Assembly (NCBI RefSeq): GCF_029168945.1
Contig: NC_083603.1
Location: forward strand, 20,336,001 to 20,400,000
Direction: 5' to 3'
Source of the DNA: Cannabis sativa
Lineage: Eukaryota; Streptophyta; Magnoliopsida; Rosales; Cannabaceae
Length of the DNA stretch: 64,000 bases
A program made the position numbers and the translations under genes. Below, piece by piece: positions 12,410 to 25,700 of this stretch. Numbering within the stretch: the stretch's first letter is position 1; each line of letters starts with the position of its first letter. The notes below the pieces were generated by a model. It saw only the letters and a program-made list of their open reading frames with translations. It was not told the origin of the DNA and did not search any database.

Positions 12410-13685
12410 TTAGTGTGTAAGTATACACAATCTAATGAAGTAATATAATAATAAAGTAGAGTATCGTTTCCACGAGAATTAATTATCAATTACCAATTAA
12501 TTAATTCTTTATTTCTATTTGATCAATTAAAAAAATTTAGAAAAATCAATAAAGCAAAGAAAATAATTAAAAATTAGAGAAATAAACAATGAGAAAAATA
12601 AGGATTATTATGATTCTCAACTATCTTTTATTTCACTTATTAAAGCAATCACTCAATATCTCTTCTTTCTATTCAATTGACAAGTTGAATTAAGTTGTTC
12701 ATAATCTGGTTAAGAATCACAAACTCAATCTATATGAAAACTCCCTATATTCCTATAGTAAAGTTTAATCACTAAGAAAACATTAAACAAAAAAACTCAT
12801 AAATCATACAAATAATCTAGATACTTTCGTCCTAAATTAATTTGCATCCATAATAATCAAAGTATATTTAAATCTCACTTTTCACAATTTTGATTTGAAT
12901 TCATAGATGATAATTATAGATTACCAATAGAGAATTGCAAAATTAAATCACATTGCATGGAATTGAAATAAGAGAAGAAAAAGAAATTGCATAACTACAT
13001 TAATCCATAAAATAAATTCGAATGGTTCACATAATAATCTGTAGAGTCTTAAACTCCAAACAAGAACCAACACAACACCAAGAACAAAGCACAATGATCA
13101 AGAACACAAACTGGACATAAACTAACAACATAAACCAACAACATAAACCAGAAATAATCAACAACTAATGAAAGCATAAAACAACAACAAGAACTTACGT
13201 GGTTGGGCTACACAATCAAGATGATCACGAGCTTAATTCACGGGAGAAAGTAGCCTTAAATTGGCTGTGGAGATGAGCTTTATTGATATGAAAAGAGGTT
13301 ACAAAAATAGGGATTAAACCCTTCACTCAATGGAGTCTTGCTCCTTACAATGTGTCACACTAGTGACACTCTCAAACAAACACATAGGAAGCCATTTACA
13401 ACTCTCAAAGACTCTCTGAATTTTCTCTCTAAACCCTTTAAATTGTTGTCTTGAACATACACAAGTATGAAACATATTTATAGGCACTCGGGTAACACAC
13501 ATAACTAACATAACTGTCAAGACTGTTAAGTTAGTTGGGAGAGTAGGCTAACTGTCAAAATCGACAATGAGAGAGTGAGTCCAAGTTCAAGGGTTCAAAT
13601 CTCAACAAATTCGGCTTGGTTTGATCACTTGAACACCTCTGTAATGACTTCCAATAGAAGAATTACTTTCTAATTCCAATGTAGG
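12410..13685 (-). mobile_element. Probable 3' LTR of a decayed Copia element
   Basis: Non-coding sequence directly downstream, on the minus strand, of a Copia RNase H tail (13690-14175). The position fits a 3' LTR. The phrase AGTATCGTTTCCACGAGAATT near 12460 resembles blocks seen in other plant LTR elements. The matching 5' LTR is not in the window, so the borders are approximate. Confidence 0.4.
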
Positions 13686-13689
13686 TTGT

Positions 13690-14175
13690 CTCCACAAGGA
13701 GACATTGCTTTAGTTGATTCTGAGTAAGTTTAGAAAATGTCTAAACTTGTCACTTGTGATACTTTTTGTAAAGATGTCTGCAGGGTTGTCATTTGTTCCA
13801 ATCTTCTTAACTTGAAATGGAATTTTATATCAATGTGCTTAGACCTCTCATGAAACATTAGATTTTTCATGAGATGTAAGGGACTTTGATTGTCACAGAA
13901 AACAGTGATGTCCTCAAAGTTTATCTCCATTTCATTTGAGCCAAATAACTTCCTTGATGGCTTCTGTTACAACCACATATTCATCTATAGTGGATGACAG
14001 AGCAACCACTTTTTGGAAGTTTGATTTCTAGCTAACACATCCTTCATAGACAGTAAAAACATAACCGGTTAGAGACCTTCTAGTGTCAATATTACCTGCA
14101 TAGTCAAAATCAACATATCTAGTTACAAATGTAACTGGTCTCTGTAATCAAATACCAGACTAGTATTCAATGTTC
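13690..14175 (-). pseudogene. Copia reverse transcriptase/RNase H tail fragment
   Basis: Minus-strand translation across frames gives the typical Copia RNase H order: a GN.DTRRSLTGYVFT stretch (about 14090), KVVALSSTIDEYVVVTEAIK with one changed residue region (about 13980), then IGTNDNPADIFTK (about 13790). Several stops and frameshifts interrupt it. It is the carboxy end of a dead pol gene; everything upstream is replaced by the next element. Confidence 0.75.
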
Positions 14176-14179
14176 CTTT

Positions 14180-15692
14180 TGTTGACCAAAAGTTAATCAC
14201 TCACTTATTTTGATGATCAACAAATATTTGATTATTATTTGTTACTAATCTTTTCTTGATCATTTTACAATCAAATTTACAAAGTATCAATATTTGCTTG
14301 GTAAAGTCAAACATAATCAAAGAAGTAGATTCAACAAGTATATCAACCACTTCATACTTCATAAGAGCAAAAGTTTTATCAAGAGATCAAGAACTCAAGA
14401 CCCTATTCAAAAGAGGTCTTCAAAAGCTCAAAGTCAAAAGTCAATCCGAAAGTCAAAGTCAACTCTCAAGAAAGGTCAACTTTGGATCAAAACATGCAAA
14501 TCAAGCTAGGAAGCTCATCTACATCAAGACTACAAACAATCAAATGGTATAAATTTACTTTAGTCTTGTTAAAGTGATTTGTATAATATACTAGGGTTTA
14601 TAAGTACAAATTTTGGCCCACTCACTAACTTGTGCAACAAGCTTTCTCACCAGATGGTTTAAATATTTTTTTGATTGAATTTATAAATCACATTTTGTTT
14701 AAATAAGAGAACAAAAGTGGAATTTTTGAAAACAGATAATCGAGTAAAGAGTTATGCACGTTTTAGTGCCGAAAAATGCATGTTTTGAACCTGCCTGATT
14801 TTCGACCAACCCTTTTTCAATAGGTAGTCCATTTTTCAGAGAATAGGTAGTTCGTTTTAAAATAGGTAGTTCATTTTTCCCAGGATTCTTTTTGAAAATG
14901 TGCTAATGGCTATAAACGGCTAGATTTTGTTCCTACACTATATAAACTTATTTTCACTCAAAAATTAAGGTTGGTTGAGCTTCTATTCATCATATAACAT
15001 CATTCAAAGTGTTTTGAGCTAAAGAATTATCTTTTCATAAACACACCAACCACACACACTTGAGCCAAACTTGTTCTTATCTTCTCTAGTGTACTTGTAA
15101 TTCTCTCTAGGATTTCACATTGTATTTCATCTTATTAGAGAGAGAGTTTGCTTTGTATTTCAAAATCAATTATCCATTTTCTTGAGAGGTGAGGTTGTCA
15201 CCGCTATAAAAAAACTCAGTTTTAGGTGAGGTTGACACCGGTTTTGTAAACAACCCGAGAAGAGTGAGATTGTCACTACAACATTCCGATAGTGAGATTG
15301 GCACTTCAACAATCCAGTGAGGTTGATAGTCCTTGGAAGAAAACTATTGTGAGAGGTTTGGGAAAAACCTTGGTGAAAAATTCCTCGGTTGTGAGGGTTA
15401 GTCAAGCCTGTTAACTTGGCTCGATAGTGTAACTCAAAGCTAGGTCCATAGCTTTGAAGACCAAGGACGTAGGTGGCTTAGTTCTACCAAATCTTGTAAA
15501 AATCAAGAGTTTGCAATTTCTATCCATAAAGTATTTACATTTCATGTTTATTATTTGTTTATACTTGTGATTATCTTTGTTATTGCATTAAACTTGAATA
15601 TTTGAATGAATTGTCTTTGGAGTTTTTAAATTTCTAAAATTAGTATATATTTCCAATTCACCGCCCTCTTGGAAACATATCTTGGGCTAACA
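14180..15692 (+). mobile_element. Copia 5' LTR (family B)
   Basis: Begins TGTTGACC and ends GGGCTAACA, and is followed immediately by a tRNA-Met primer-binding site. A TATA-like ACTATATAAACTT near 14938 fits the U3/R boundary in this direction. The LTR is 1,513 bp. No second LTR of this family was found in the window. Confidence 0.65.
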
Positions 15693-15694
15693 AT

Positions 15695-15706
15695 TGGTAT
15701 CAGAGC
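15695..15706 (+). other. Primer-binding site, initiator tRNA-Met type
   Basis: TGGTATCAGAGC, the canonical plant Copia PBS, two bases after the LTR end at 15692. Confidence 0.85.
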
Positions 15707-15746
15707 AATGGCTCTTGTTTGTGGGTAGATTTCACAATCTAAGAGT

Positions 15747-16060
15747 ATGTCGTTTCCAAGCAATTCACACAATAAGATGCTAGAAGATTTAAGCACTAGT
15801 AGAGCACCATTCTTTGATGGGGTAGACTTTCCTTATTGGAAAATTAGAATAGAAACTTATTTCAATCCGTTGACTTTGATTTATGGCATATTGTATGTTA
15901 TGGTCCTTACATTCCTATGCATGTTGTAGATGGTGTGGAAACTATAAAGAAATATGATGCATATGATGAAAATGATAAAAATATGATGTCTAAGAATGCT
16001 ATGGCTAAGTATGCTTTAATATGTGGATATGATAGAGATATATTTAAAAATTTTGCAGGG
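15747..16060 (+). pseudogene. Copia gag amino-terminal fragment
   Basis: The frame starts at 15747 and contains APFFDGVDFPYWKIRIETYF, the usual start of Copia gag (DUF4219/UBN2 type). A frameshift near 15910 moves it to a second frame with HVVDGVETIKKYDAYDENDK and ALICGYDRDIF. The homology stops abruptly near 16058, where unrelated GC-richer sequence begins. The element is truncated by rearrangement or by insertion of the Gypsy-type sequence. Confidence 0.8.
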
Positions 16061-18150
16061 ACAGGTGGAGCCGAGTCTGAAGTTGCGAGATCGGGATTGC
16101 CAAAGTCTGGACCGGTCTCAGCATCAGCATGCTGGCCGGCCTAGTGACCAATATCCTGCCCGACCACCCCCTCAGTCGGTGTGCTAGCCAGCTCCTCGTC
16201 ATGATCTCCTGATAAAGACCCGTCTTGATAGGAAGAAAGCTTATCCGCTTCCGACTGACTCTCGAAGAGCACTCTTCCTCGTGCTAATGTAAGCTCCACA
16301 AAAGCCTTATTGCCCATGTATGATAGTTTGGCCTTGAGATTATGCAGCTTGAACTTAACATACTCCTCCTTGATGGCCTACTGGCCCTCTATAGTCACTT
16401 TCAGTTTCTTCTTATTCTCAGCAAGGTCAGACTACAATCTAGAGATAATGGCAGCTTGGGTGGTATTCTCCTTGTTCCTGGCACCGAGCATGGTCTCTTG
16501 ACCAGAAATCATATTCTGTCTCTCAGTAAGGGAGGCCTCTAGGTTCTTCACCTGCTCTCAAAGGGCATCCAAGGACCCCCAGGAGCTATCACATACTAAA
16601 CTCAGCTTCATAAAGCCCTGAAAACAAAAGAAGATAAGATCAGTGTCAAAACTATAGCAATGGTCAGCCATCTCTTCTTTGGGACTGCTATGGCTGGCTA
16701 GCCCCTCATACGAACATCTAATGCCAACCAAGCACATGCAATAATCCCCATGGCCGCCAGCTTATACATTGCCAGAAAATGAACGAAGCTAAAAGTACAA
16801 CTTACCAGGGAAATGTCCTAAAGGCCAGTAGAGTAGAGCTAGAGCCTGTATGTATCACCATCACCAAGCTCCTTTAGCTCCCCATCCATAAAGGGAAGAG
16901 CTCTCTCAATCTGTCTATGGGATGCCTCAATAGCCCTTTCCCCTGCAGCCAACCCTGCTCCTCTATTGAGCCTCTGTACACCGTGGCCTGTGGCCCATAT
17001 CACATGCTACTTAGCAGGTGCGAGCCCTGGAGGAGGAGGAGGAGGCAGTGACAACCGAGTAGTGTCCCTACTGCAAGAAGTACAGGCCACCTTGGCCCTC
17101 ACTCGTCCTGCAGGCTCATCTAAAGGTCCCCGATAAGACCTCTCATCTTGGAAGACATATTGCAAAAAAAAGTAGCAAAGTCAAAAAGAAAGCATAAACA
17201 TTCAATGCAAGACAAAAATATGGTGTTATCACTTATCAAATACCATCATCATCAAAGAGGGACTATCAGAGTCCTCGACAACCGCCTTGCCCTTGCCTCT
17301 AGATGTAGGCATGGGGCGAGTAGGTCCCGCAGAAGCTTGGCCTGTAGGCCTGATCCAGAGAGAAGTGTCACCAACTGAACCCCTGCTAGAGCCCTCTCCT
17401 TCCTCTCTAGATTTTGCCCTATGCGAGATAAAGGCAACTCATCATCTAAGTCACCCTTTCCAATAACCGAGACTCCTGCAACTTCGAGAGCATGAGGATA
17501 TAAACCATACTTCCAAAAATTGGCCACACTGGTCAACCGGATTATATTTCTCTGCTTTGCGAGAGAGATAGGATGTGGTTGGCCTTATCCGTAAATTGCA
17601 AAGTAGGGATAGAGCATCGAAAGAATGGCACCGACCAGAATTCATACTCCCGATCCCATGGAGACCATAGGCGATAAAGTACTTCTTGGCGTATCCACTG
17701 ACCTTTGACATGGGTGCGCAATTAGTGTCACCCAACCATTGGTGACTGATCTAACTGAAGTAAAAATACCTAGTTCTATTCTGCTTTGGGGCTGACTTCA
17801 AATCAAAGTAGTATCCGATCTCATAGGGAGTACGCTGAGACCAGCCTAGCTCCCTTTATAAGGCAAACATCGCCGAGAGATACTTAATGCTTTTCGGCAT
17901 GAGTTGTGTCAAACACATCCCAAAGTATGCAGTAATGTCCAGGAAATATTGGTGAAGCGATAGCACTGCCCCATTCTTAAGGTGGCGCCCTGACCACGCC
18001 GACAAATCTAAAGGGAGGCATGCGCCCAATAACTTCTATGGTTTATCTCATAATGGAGACCCCTCACTAAGACACGACCAAGAATCTTGCTAAAGGCCTC
18101 ATCAAAAAGAGTAGAAGCAAGAGAGACCCAACTGTCTCCCTATGATCTCG
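16060..18150 (-). pseudogene. Decayed Gypsy-type ORF (PF04195-like)
   Basis: Minus-strand frames around 18010-17450 give, in order, a FLDITAYFG..LTQLMPKS segment, ALYKELGW, YYFDLKSAPKQN and KYFIAYGLHG. This resembles the 'putative gypsy type transposon' domain (PF04195/Transposase_28). Stops and frame changes are frequent. The part toward 16100 gives only short frames. The base composition is clearly GC-richer than the flanks. It is probably part of the same Gypsy lineage as the pol fragment at 21-24 kb, but order and orientation do not reconstruct an intact element. Confidence 0.55.
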
Positions 18151-19560
18151 TATCTAGTATCTTCGATTCAAAAGACTATTCTAAGACATGGTCCAATCAA
18201 AGCTCTGAAGGCTCACCAAGCCTATTTAGCGGCTTACCATTGGTGTCATAATGACCCAATGGACATTTTGGGAGGAAAAAACAAGTTATGTACCTCCCCC
18301 TCCTCACTAGTACAACCTCCTCAAGGTTGGACTCTGCATTGGGACTTTCAGCCCCCTAATCTACCTCTGGACCAACATTAACTCAGGGTTGAGAAGTTTC
18401 CTCAACGATCTTGACTCGACCTCTTGTGGCTGCTTGAGCAACCTAAGGGTCACACATAGGCACTCTATGACCAGTCTGCTTTGTGCTGGCCATAATCACA
18501 TGGAACTAGCACAACCACCACCTCTCCTATTCAATACCCAGTGTGACCTGCATGGAAGGAATAAGGGTAGATGAGAAACCTGACAAAGCTTCAAACATAT
18601 TCTAATCAACAATAATCAATGATATCTTCTAGGTAAAGCACAATGTACAAGGTCTATCATCGACTAAGTACTGTCTTAAGTGCACTTACTAAGACATGTA
18701 GTAAGTTTTAAGTTGTATAATTGACTATAATGGACTCACTACCTAGCCTTATATAGAGTTTCCAAGAGAAACCACGCATAAGGCCACAGTTGTATATTCC
18801 TCCAAGGCCGTCGTGAGATCCTAACCGAGGTCAAAAGAGGGAGAAAAACTAGCTGCCCACTTGGAGCCTTGGCCTTGGCTAGCCAGGGTTCCAAGCCTTA
18901 GTGGCCAGCCAGACCCTAAGATCTAGTCTAGTGGCTGGCCAGGAACCCTAATTCTAGGCATAGGTCAGATTTAGATCTTTTTCATCTAGGAATCACAAAT
19001 TATGTATCCTAAGGCTATCATGTAGATCAAAATACCAAAAGGATAACAATCTAATGTAAGAATTAAAGCATGTTCCAAGAAAGGAATAATGTTCATGCAT
19101 CCATGGAAAAATCAACCAAATCATGTGAAATAGTGAGAATAGAAAGCTTACCCACTATAAGATGTCAACGGGGAAGAAGGTGGGAAGCTCGGACCGTCAA
19201 AACGATGCAAAAATCCTAGGAAGATGACGCTTGTGGGTTTGGCATTCTAGAGATAAGGAGAAGCTTTTTCTAATGCAAATTTATAGTGAGAGAAAGTGAA
19301 AAGTAAAAAGTGAGAAGTGAAAAAGGTTTTCCCTCCAAAAAAGCCCTTATGTAGTACATGTGTGACCATTTCTTCACTTACTTCACGTACACATTAAGAA
19401 GACAACTAAAGCAGTTATTTTTCTACAGCAATGAGATCAAACAGTCAAGACAAAGTATTTCAAAAGGCTAAAAAGGCATCAACTTTTATTCAGCAAAGGC
19501 TAAAATAGTCCTGACCGCACTTACATAGCTAGTAAAGTCCCTATCAGTACATACATCCAC
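18150..19560. other. Gypsy-associated non-coding sequence
   Basis: No coding frame was supported. Words such as GGCTGGCCAGG and GGCTAGCCAGGG recur here, and related words occur at 16120 and 19746-19795. This suggests untranslated parts of one retrotransposon family. Confidence 0.4.
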
Positions 19561-20425
19561 ATAGGGACTTAGGGGCAAATATTATCCTAATTTTTGACCT
19601 CCTGACGTGGCATGCTTACATGGACAAAATTAGTTCCATATGACAGTACAACTCACCAATAACAAGGCCAAGTCAGCACCTAAGCAAATGGAGACACCAA
19701 CACTCAAACAAGCATCAAGTGACAGACTAGCTCCCTCACAAGTACTGGCCGGCCCTATGGCCAGCCAGTCGTGGGATTGCACCATGGCTGGCCAACTTAT
19801 CGTCCACAAGGGCATGCTGGGCAAGAGGTGTTTTGCAGGGTTTCATGTGTACTTCTACACGTGGATAACAACCTTTAGACTACAAATTGAGCCCTAAAAG
19901 CCCAATGAGATAGCTAAATAATATCCAAGTTCAAGGGTATTTGGGTATTTTGTAATTAACTAATATAATATTCAAATATCTAGGGTTTCAAGTTGTAATC
20001 TAGTGTTTAGGCTTCTTATATAAAGGCCTTAACTCTAACCTAGAAAACCTAAGCTAAGTTAAGCCTAATACTTGCCTCCAAACTCTAAGTCTAAGTTTGA
20101 TAACTTATCTCTTATTCACTTCTTCTCTCACACGCCCATACAAGCACTATCACTTGAGATTTATCATTCTTGATTCATACATTGTATCATTCAAGGTGCT
20201 ATAGTAGATCCTATTTATAGTGATATGGATAGTATAAACCCTCAGTATTAATACAACTAAAAGAGAAGTAGGTCCTTACACACTATCACAGGTGGCCGAA
20301 CCTCTATAACAAATCTGTGTGTTTACTATTTTTTTTGTTCTATTTGTTTAACAAGTTGTAAGCATCAGATGCATATGATCCCGCTATCGGTTGATCACTT
20401 TTTGAGGTCAACAATAAGTATTCTT
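19560..20425 (+). mobile_element. Gypsy LTR-like block
   Basis: Starts near GACTTAGGGGCAAATATTAT, a phrase typical of Tat-type LTR starts. It has a promoter-like CTTATATAAAGGCC at about 20017 and later the GTGGCCGAACCTCTATAAC block. The TATA direction implies + orientation, opposite to the pol fragment at 21-24 kb, so this is probably a separate or inverted copy. No clear primer-binding site follows. Confidence 0.5.
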
Positions 20426-20528
20426 TACTTTAGAATTGTGAAACTTAAATATTTAATTAATATGAGTTAATTAATTACTCAAGAATCAAATATTTTTAGT
20501 AAGTGTTAGTTAATTCCAGGACTTTTTA

Positions 20529-20733
20529 AACTTAAATACTTAGTTAACCCGAATTAATTAATTATTTAGGAAACCTGAACGACTAAGTTAAATTAACTTG
20601 AGTTAATTATGAAGCCTAAACTTCTAAGTTGAATTAACCTGAGTTAATTACGAAGCCTGAACTTCTAAGTTATATAAACACAAGTTAATTACGAAGCCTA
20701 AAATTCCAAGTCAAATTAACCTGATTTAATATG
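20529..20733. repeat. Tandem repeat, five units of 41 bp
   Basis: Unit starts lie at 20529, 20570, 20611, 20652 and 20693, each exactly 41 bp apart. Core words are GAAGCCTGAACTTCTAAGTT and AACCTGAGTTAATTAC. The first unit is the most degenerate. It lies between the Gypsy LTR-like block and the end of the Gypsy pol. Confidence 0.85.
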
Positions 20734-21049
20734 AATTATGCTAAATTAATGTTTAAGTATAATAAGGCAATGGCTTACCTCCGGTTTCTTGGAGCTCCAG
20801 TTTTAGGTGATACTTCCTACTTTTATACTTATAGCAAATTTAGTTATATTTTATGGAAGAGGTATAACGTTATAATGATATAATGTATACTACCCCTAAG
20901 TGATTAAGAGTTTAGGCTTTTGATCACTTGTTTTAAGATAAAACTTTGAAAAGCAGAAAATGAAATGAAAAATTCCTTCTTTATTCAAATGGTTCCTGCC
21001 TTGAGGCGTACATGGAAATTGAACATAAAAAAAAATGTAAAAGGAAGCT

Positions 21050-23956
21050 GGCCACCCCCAGTCTATTGATAGTATCAGTGTAGGTGGTCAACATTCCATG
21101 CTCTTGGAATTTATGTTCCATCTAGCCTTCTCAAGTGATAGGTGCCATAACCAATTTGACCTTGAACTACATATGGACCTTCCCAGTTTGGTCCTAAGAC
21201 CCCCACTCCTGGCTCCTGAGAGGCTGGAAATACCCTTCTCAAAACTAGATCACCAATTTAAAATCTTCTACTTTTGACTTTGGAATTAAAATTTTTGGCG
21301 ATCTTGTTTTTGTACATCTGGAGTTGGACTTGAGACTGCTCTCAAAGTTCTTCAATTAGATCCAAAGATTCTTGAAGTAAAGCATGGTTTCGAGTAGGGT
21401 CGTAAGTTTCTCTCCTATGTGAATGCACTATGGAATCAACTAGGATTACTGCTTCGTATCTATATGTCATAGAGTACGGAGTGTAGCCTGTTGAAGTTCT
21501 TTTGGTTGTTCTGTAGGCCCAAAGAACTCTTGTAAGTTCTTCTGGCCATTGTGCTTTGCAAGCTTGAAGCTTCTTTTTCAAGGTTGTCTTCAAAATCATA
21601 TTTACAGCTTCTACTTGTCCATTTTCTTAAGGTCTGGCCACAAGTGAAAAACTTTTGATGATTCCGTGCTTGACACAAAAGTTGGTGAATTGATCACTAT
21701 CAAACTGCTTTCCCTTATCGAACACTATTTTGTGTGGAAGTCCATATCTGCACATAATGCTCTTGATTACAAAGTCCAAGCCCTTTACAGAAGTTAATAT
21801 ATTCACGGGTTCGGCTTCCTCCCATTTAATGAAGTATTCAATAACTACAATGGCGAATTTGACTCCTTTCCCAATTAGAAATGATCCCACTAAATCTATT
21901 ACCTAAACAGCAAAGGGCCAAGGACTGTTCATGAGGATTATCTTTGTTGGCTGAGCTCTTAGAATTTTGGAATAACACTAGAATTGTTCACATTTACAAA
22001 CATATTCAGTGTAATCCTTCTTCATGGTTGGCCAAAAATATCCTTGGCGAATGATTTTCTTGGAAAGACTTGGTCCAGATGTGTGATCTTTATAAAATCC
22101 TTCATGTATTTTATGCAAAATAGTACTTATCTCAATTCCAGCAATGCACCTTAAGTATGGAATCAATAATCCTCTTCTATATAGCTTTCCATCCATGATT
22201 ACATATTCGGGGGCTTGAGAATGGATCTTTTGTGAAGCGGTTCTGTCTTTCGAGAGTGTTCCTGATTCTAGATACTTAAGTATTGGGGCCACCCAAGAAG
22301 TTGAGTAATCAATTGCTAACACCCCCAGTGTCTCCGTTCTTGTAGTAAGTAGGTATGCAATGGGAACTAGTCCGTATCTCTCCACTTCTGGTTTTGTTTC
22401 AAATTCAGCTAGCATGTCTACAAAGGAATTTTTATCCTTGGGGATTTGTTTCACAGAATAGTGCTTAAAATTTTGAAATAGCTCTCTAGTTTTTGCTACG
22501 TAACTAGCCATCTTCTCTCTTTTCGTCTGGTACTCTCTAGACAGTTGATTGACAACCAGCAGAGAATCACTGTACAGCTCAATTTTCTTGGCACCAACCT
22601 TTTTAGCCAACTGTAAGCCATCAATCATAACTTCATGTTCAGCTTCATTGTTGGAAGCTTTGAATTCAAATTGAAGTGCACTTTGGAGTTGAAGTTTTTG
22701 TGGATAAATTACAATAATTTTGGCTCCAAACCTTTTCCATTTCATGCTTCATCTACATATATTTTCTAGACTTCTAGCTCCTAAATTGGTGTGCCAAGTT
22801 CGTCATTTATCCATGTGCATTCCATAATAAAATTCGCTACGACTTGACCTTTAATTGAAATTCTTGGTTGATACTGTATATGTCAAATTTTCTTGGCTCC
22901 ATTGCCCACTTTAAAAGTCTTCCTGACGACTCTGGCTTTTGCAATACTTGACAGAGAGGGTGGTTGGTCAATATCCTGATAGCATGAGCTTGAAAGTATG
23001 GTCTTAACTTCTATAAAGCAATTAGTAAGCGAAAGAAAAGCTTTTCAATCATAGGATATCTGGACTCCGCGCCCAACAATCTTTTGCTCATGTAATAAAC
23101 TGGAAGTTGTACCTTTTCTTCTTCTCGTACTAAGGTGACACTTATAGCATGATCTGAAACTTCTAGGTACAGGCACAATGACTCTCCCTGATCAATTGGC
23201 TTGGACAATATTCGAACCTTTGTTAGGTGTGCTTTGAGTTGCTAGAAGGCCTCTTTGCACTCAGTTGTCCATTCAAATTTGTTATTTCCTCAAAGTACAT
23301 TGAAGAAAGGTATGCACTTATTTGTAGATTTGGAAACAAATGTTCTAAGTGCTTTAATCCTTCTAGCTAACTGTTAAACATTCTTTGTGTTTTCTAGGTG
23401 AAGGCATGTCTAGAAGGTCTTTGATCTTCTCTGGGTTTGCCTCAATGCCTCGAGAACTAAGTATGAAACCTAAGAAGTTCCCTAAAGAAACTCTGAAAGA
23501 GCATTTCTTTAGGCTTAGTTTCATTCCATATTTCTAGATAATTGAAATAGACTATTCTAAATCTTTGTGATGGCTCATGGAAGTTGAAGATTTCACCAGC
23601 ATGTCATCGACATAAACTTCCATGTTCTTCTTCAGTACATTCTTGAACATTTTGTTAACCATTCACTGGTAGGTAGTTCTAACATTCTTTTATCCAAAGG
23701 GCATGACCTTGTAGCAATAGATTCCTTTGTCAATTTGAAAGCTTGTATGCCTTTGGTCAACCGCATGCATTTTGATTTGATTGTAACTGGAGTATGCATC
23801 CATGAAGCTTAAGATTTCATACCCCAAGGTTGTGTCGACCATCTGATCAATTTGCAAAAGTGGAAAGTAGTCTTTTGGACAAGTCTTGTTTAGATCTGTG
23901 AAATCTATACACATTCTCCATGTATAATCAGGCTTTGGGACCACTAGTGGACACAA
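21050..23956 (-). pseudogene. Gypsy (Tat-type) pol fragment
   Basis: Read from 23956 downwards: reverse transcriptase start (VPKPDYTWRMCIDFTDLNKT, FMDAYSSYNQI), the catalytic YVDDMLVKS at about 23610, RNase H tail (YYMSKRLLGAESRYP at about 23090), a second RNase H domain (SNNEAEHEVMIDGLQLAKK..LYSDS at 22500-22680), integrase zinc finger (about 22000-22130) and integrase core (21890-21342). The extra RNase H is the hallmark of the Tat/Ogre lineage. Gag and protease are missing because homology ends at 23956, where a Copia LTR begins. Decay includes frame changes and a stop in the integrase P*ENGQVEA motif near 21628. Confidence 0.85.
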
Positions 23957-23959
23957 CTA

Positions 23960-25273
23960 GTTATAACTGTACCATTTTATTTCAGTAACTTATATTTTTT
24001 TTTTCTCAAATTCCATATTTTAAGTTTAAACCTTTAAATGTTAAATTTATTTATTTAATAATTATAATTAATTATCAAATAAAATTAATATTTAACTTAT
24101 TTATTAATTAGGCCTTACAAAGTCTCTTAATTAACAAATAAACCCTAAACACTCTTTTCTTCTCAATTAAGCCCTTGCTTAGTGAAAATTCATAAATGAG
24201 ACATAGTCTAATTTAGAATTCTAATTAGTTAATTAAAAAAAATTAACTGAGTCTACAAGCCAATATTATCTCAACTAGTGTGGTGACCATGGGCCTATAT
24301 AATCAAGCTTCTAATAAGTAGATCTAGAATTTACCGAGTAAATTTTGTAACTTATTAATTCCTCATGATTCCACTATAGATTCAAAATTGCACTCTTAAT
24401 TATATAGAATGCTCTATATGTTCCAAATATAGATAAGCTATTAATTATCTATTGTTATAATCCAAAAAATCAAAGATCCTCTATAGATAATTTACATTGA
24501 GTAAGGACAAATTTACCGTTCTACCCTTCAATGTATTTTATCCTTAAAACATTGCACTCCTTGTAAATGATATTTTAATAAACTAATATAATTACTGAAA
24601 TAAGTACTACACCATTTAATCTTATTTAGCCAAGCTCAAAGAAAATTATTATTTTACTTCTATGCATTTATAGAAACTATAGATTCCATATCTATGATTA
24701 GCGTTCCCACTCAACTGTACTACCATGTTCTCAAGATGTAAGTATTGGGCAAATCTAATTGGTAAACTTTAATGAACAACTCGAAAAGCACAAATAACAC
24801 AGTTGAGATTGAACCTAACCATCTCAGGATTAAGATCTTTTGATCTAAGATCAACTAAGTGATATTGACTTAGAAAGATATAACTGTATGTTTATGATAT
24901 CTTTACCAAGTTCAATATTAGTCTAGTCTGATGTATACTCCATACATCCGATACTAGCATACTTTACTAATGTCTTAGAAATGACATAACACTTATCCAA
25001 GGTGTAAGTAAACATTATCGATGATTATCATGTCAGGATAAATTCAGTACACTAATAAATCATGGGACATAAAATTTGAAACATATAATCACAATTACTT
25101 TTCACTGTGATGACATCACTGTAATTGTATATAACAATATGTTTTGAATTTATCAAAAATTGTATATTAAACCATAATCATGAAAATAACATGTTAATTA
25201 AAGGACTTCTTTCTATTATTAACAAATAAGATTATATGGAAATATGTTTTATTTATGGCATAAATTTTCAACA
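23960..25273 (-). mobile_element. Copia LTR fragment (family A)
   Basis: Collinear with the LTRs at 26657 and 34986: the CAAAGTCTCTTAATTAAC block, CTTAGTGAAAATTCA, AGACATAGTCTAATTT, ACCATGGGCCTATATAA, GCGTTCCCACTCAACT, and a terminus GGCATAAATTTTCAACA. It lacks the first part of the LTR and is clearly older than the young pair. It truncates the Gypsy pol on its left side. Confidence 0.75.
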
Positions 25274-25379
25274 ATCCCTTCTATCCCAAATTGATTGTCT
25301 TTCTCCCTCTCGACTTCTCTAGCTTCTCATCATCTTTAATGGGAAACCACGTGATTCCCGTCCTCGGTCTCTCTCTATT

Positions 25380-25435
<56 letters not shown>

Positions 25436-25700
25436 AAATAATAAAAATTTAAATTCAAAACATGGCACTTGTATAAATTTGTATACATAGACAATTTACC
25501 CTAGCATTTATTAGAGGAAATCCTAACAAAAATTTAAAAACAAAAAAGAACCAAAGTTTAGATGATTTCACTGCGAAAAAAATCAAATAAATAAAATTAG
25601 ATGGTAAAGCGTACCATTAGATAAAGATTGAGTGGTATTTACTACAAATTATTTTCTTTTTGGGTCAAAACTACACAAGATTCTTGTTTGCGTTAGTAAA
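25274..25700. other. Short host spacer with (CT)n/(TA)n microsatellite
   Basis: Contains a CT run at 25384-25416 passing directly into a TA run to about 25435. No gene is visible. It forms the left flank of the large MULE. Confidence 0.7.

Noticed and set aside
15695..15706. Part of a tRNA gene
   Set aside because: Only the 12-nt complement to a tRNA 3' end is present, directly after an LTR. It is a primer-binding site.
16310..19897. Several 60-94 codon plus-strand frames
   Set aside because: They are shadows of the decayed minus-strand Gypsy sequence or lie in LTR-like DNA.
20529..20733. CRISPR-like array
   Set aside because: The units are head-to-tail repeats without unique spacers, in a plant nuclear context. 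It is a tandem repeat.
25692..25700. Target-site duplication for the large MULE
   Set aside because: The left 9-mer GTTAGTAAA and right 9-mer TATATAAAT agree at only about five positions, too weak to call.
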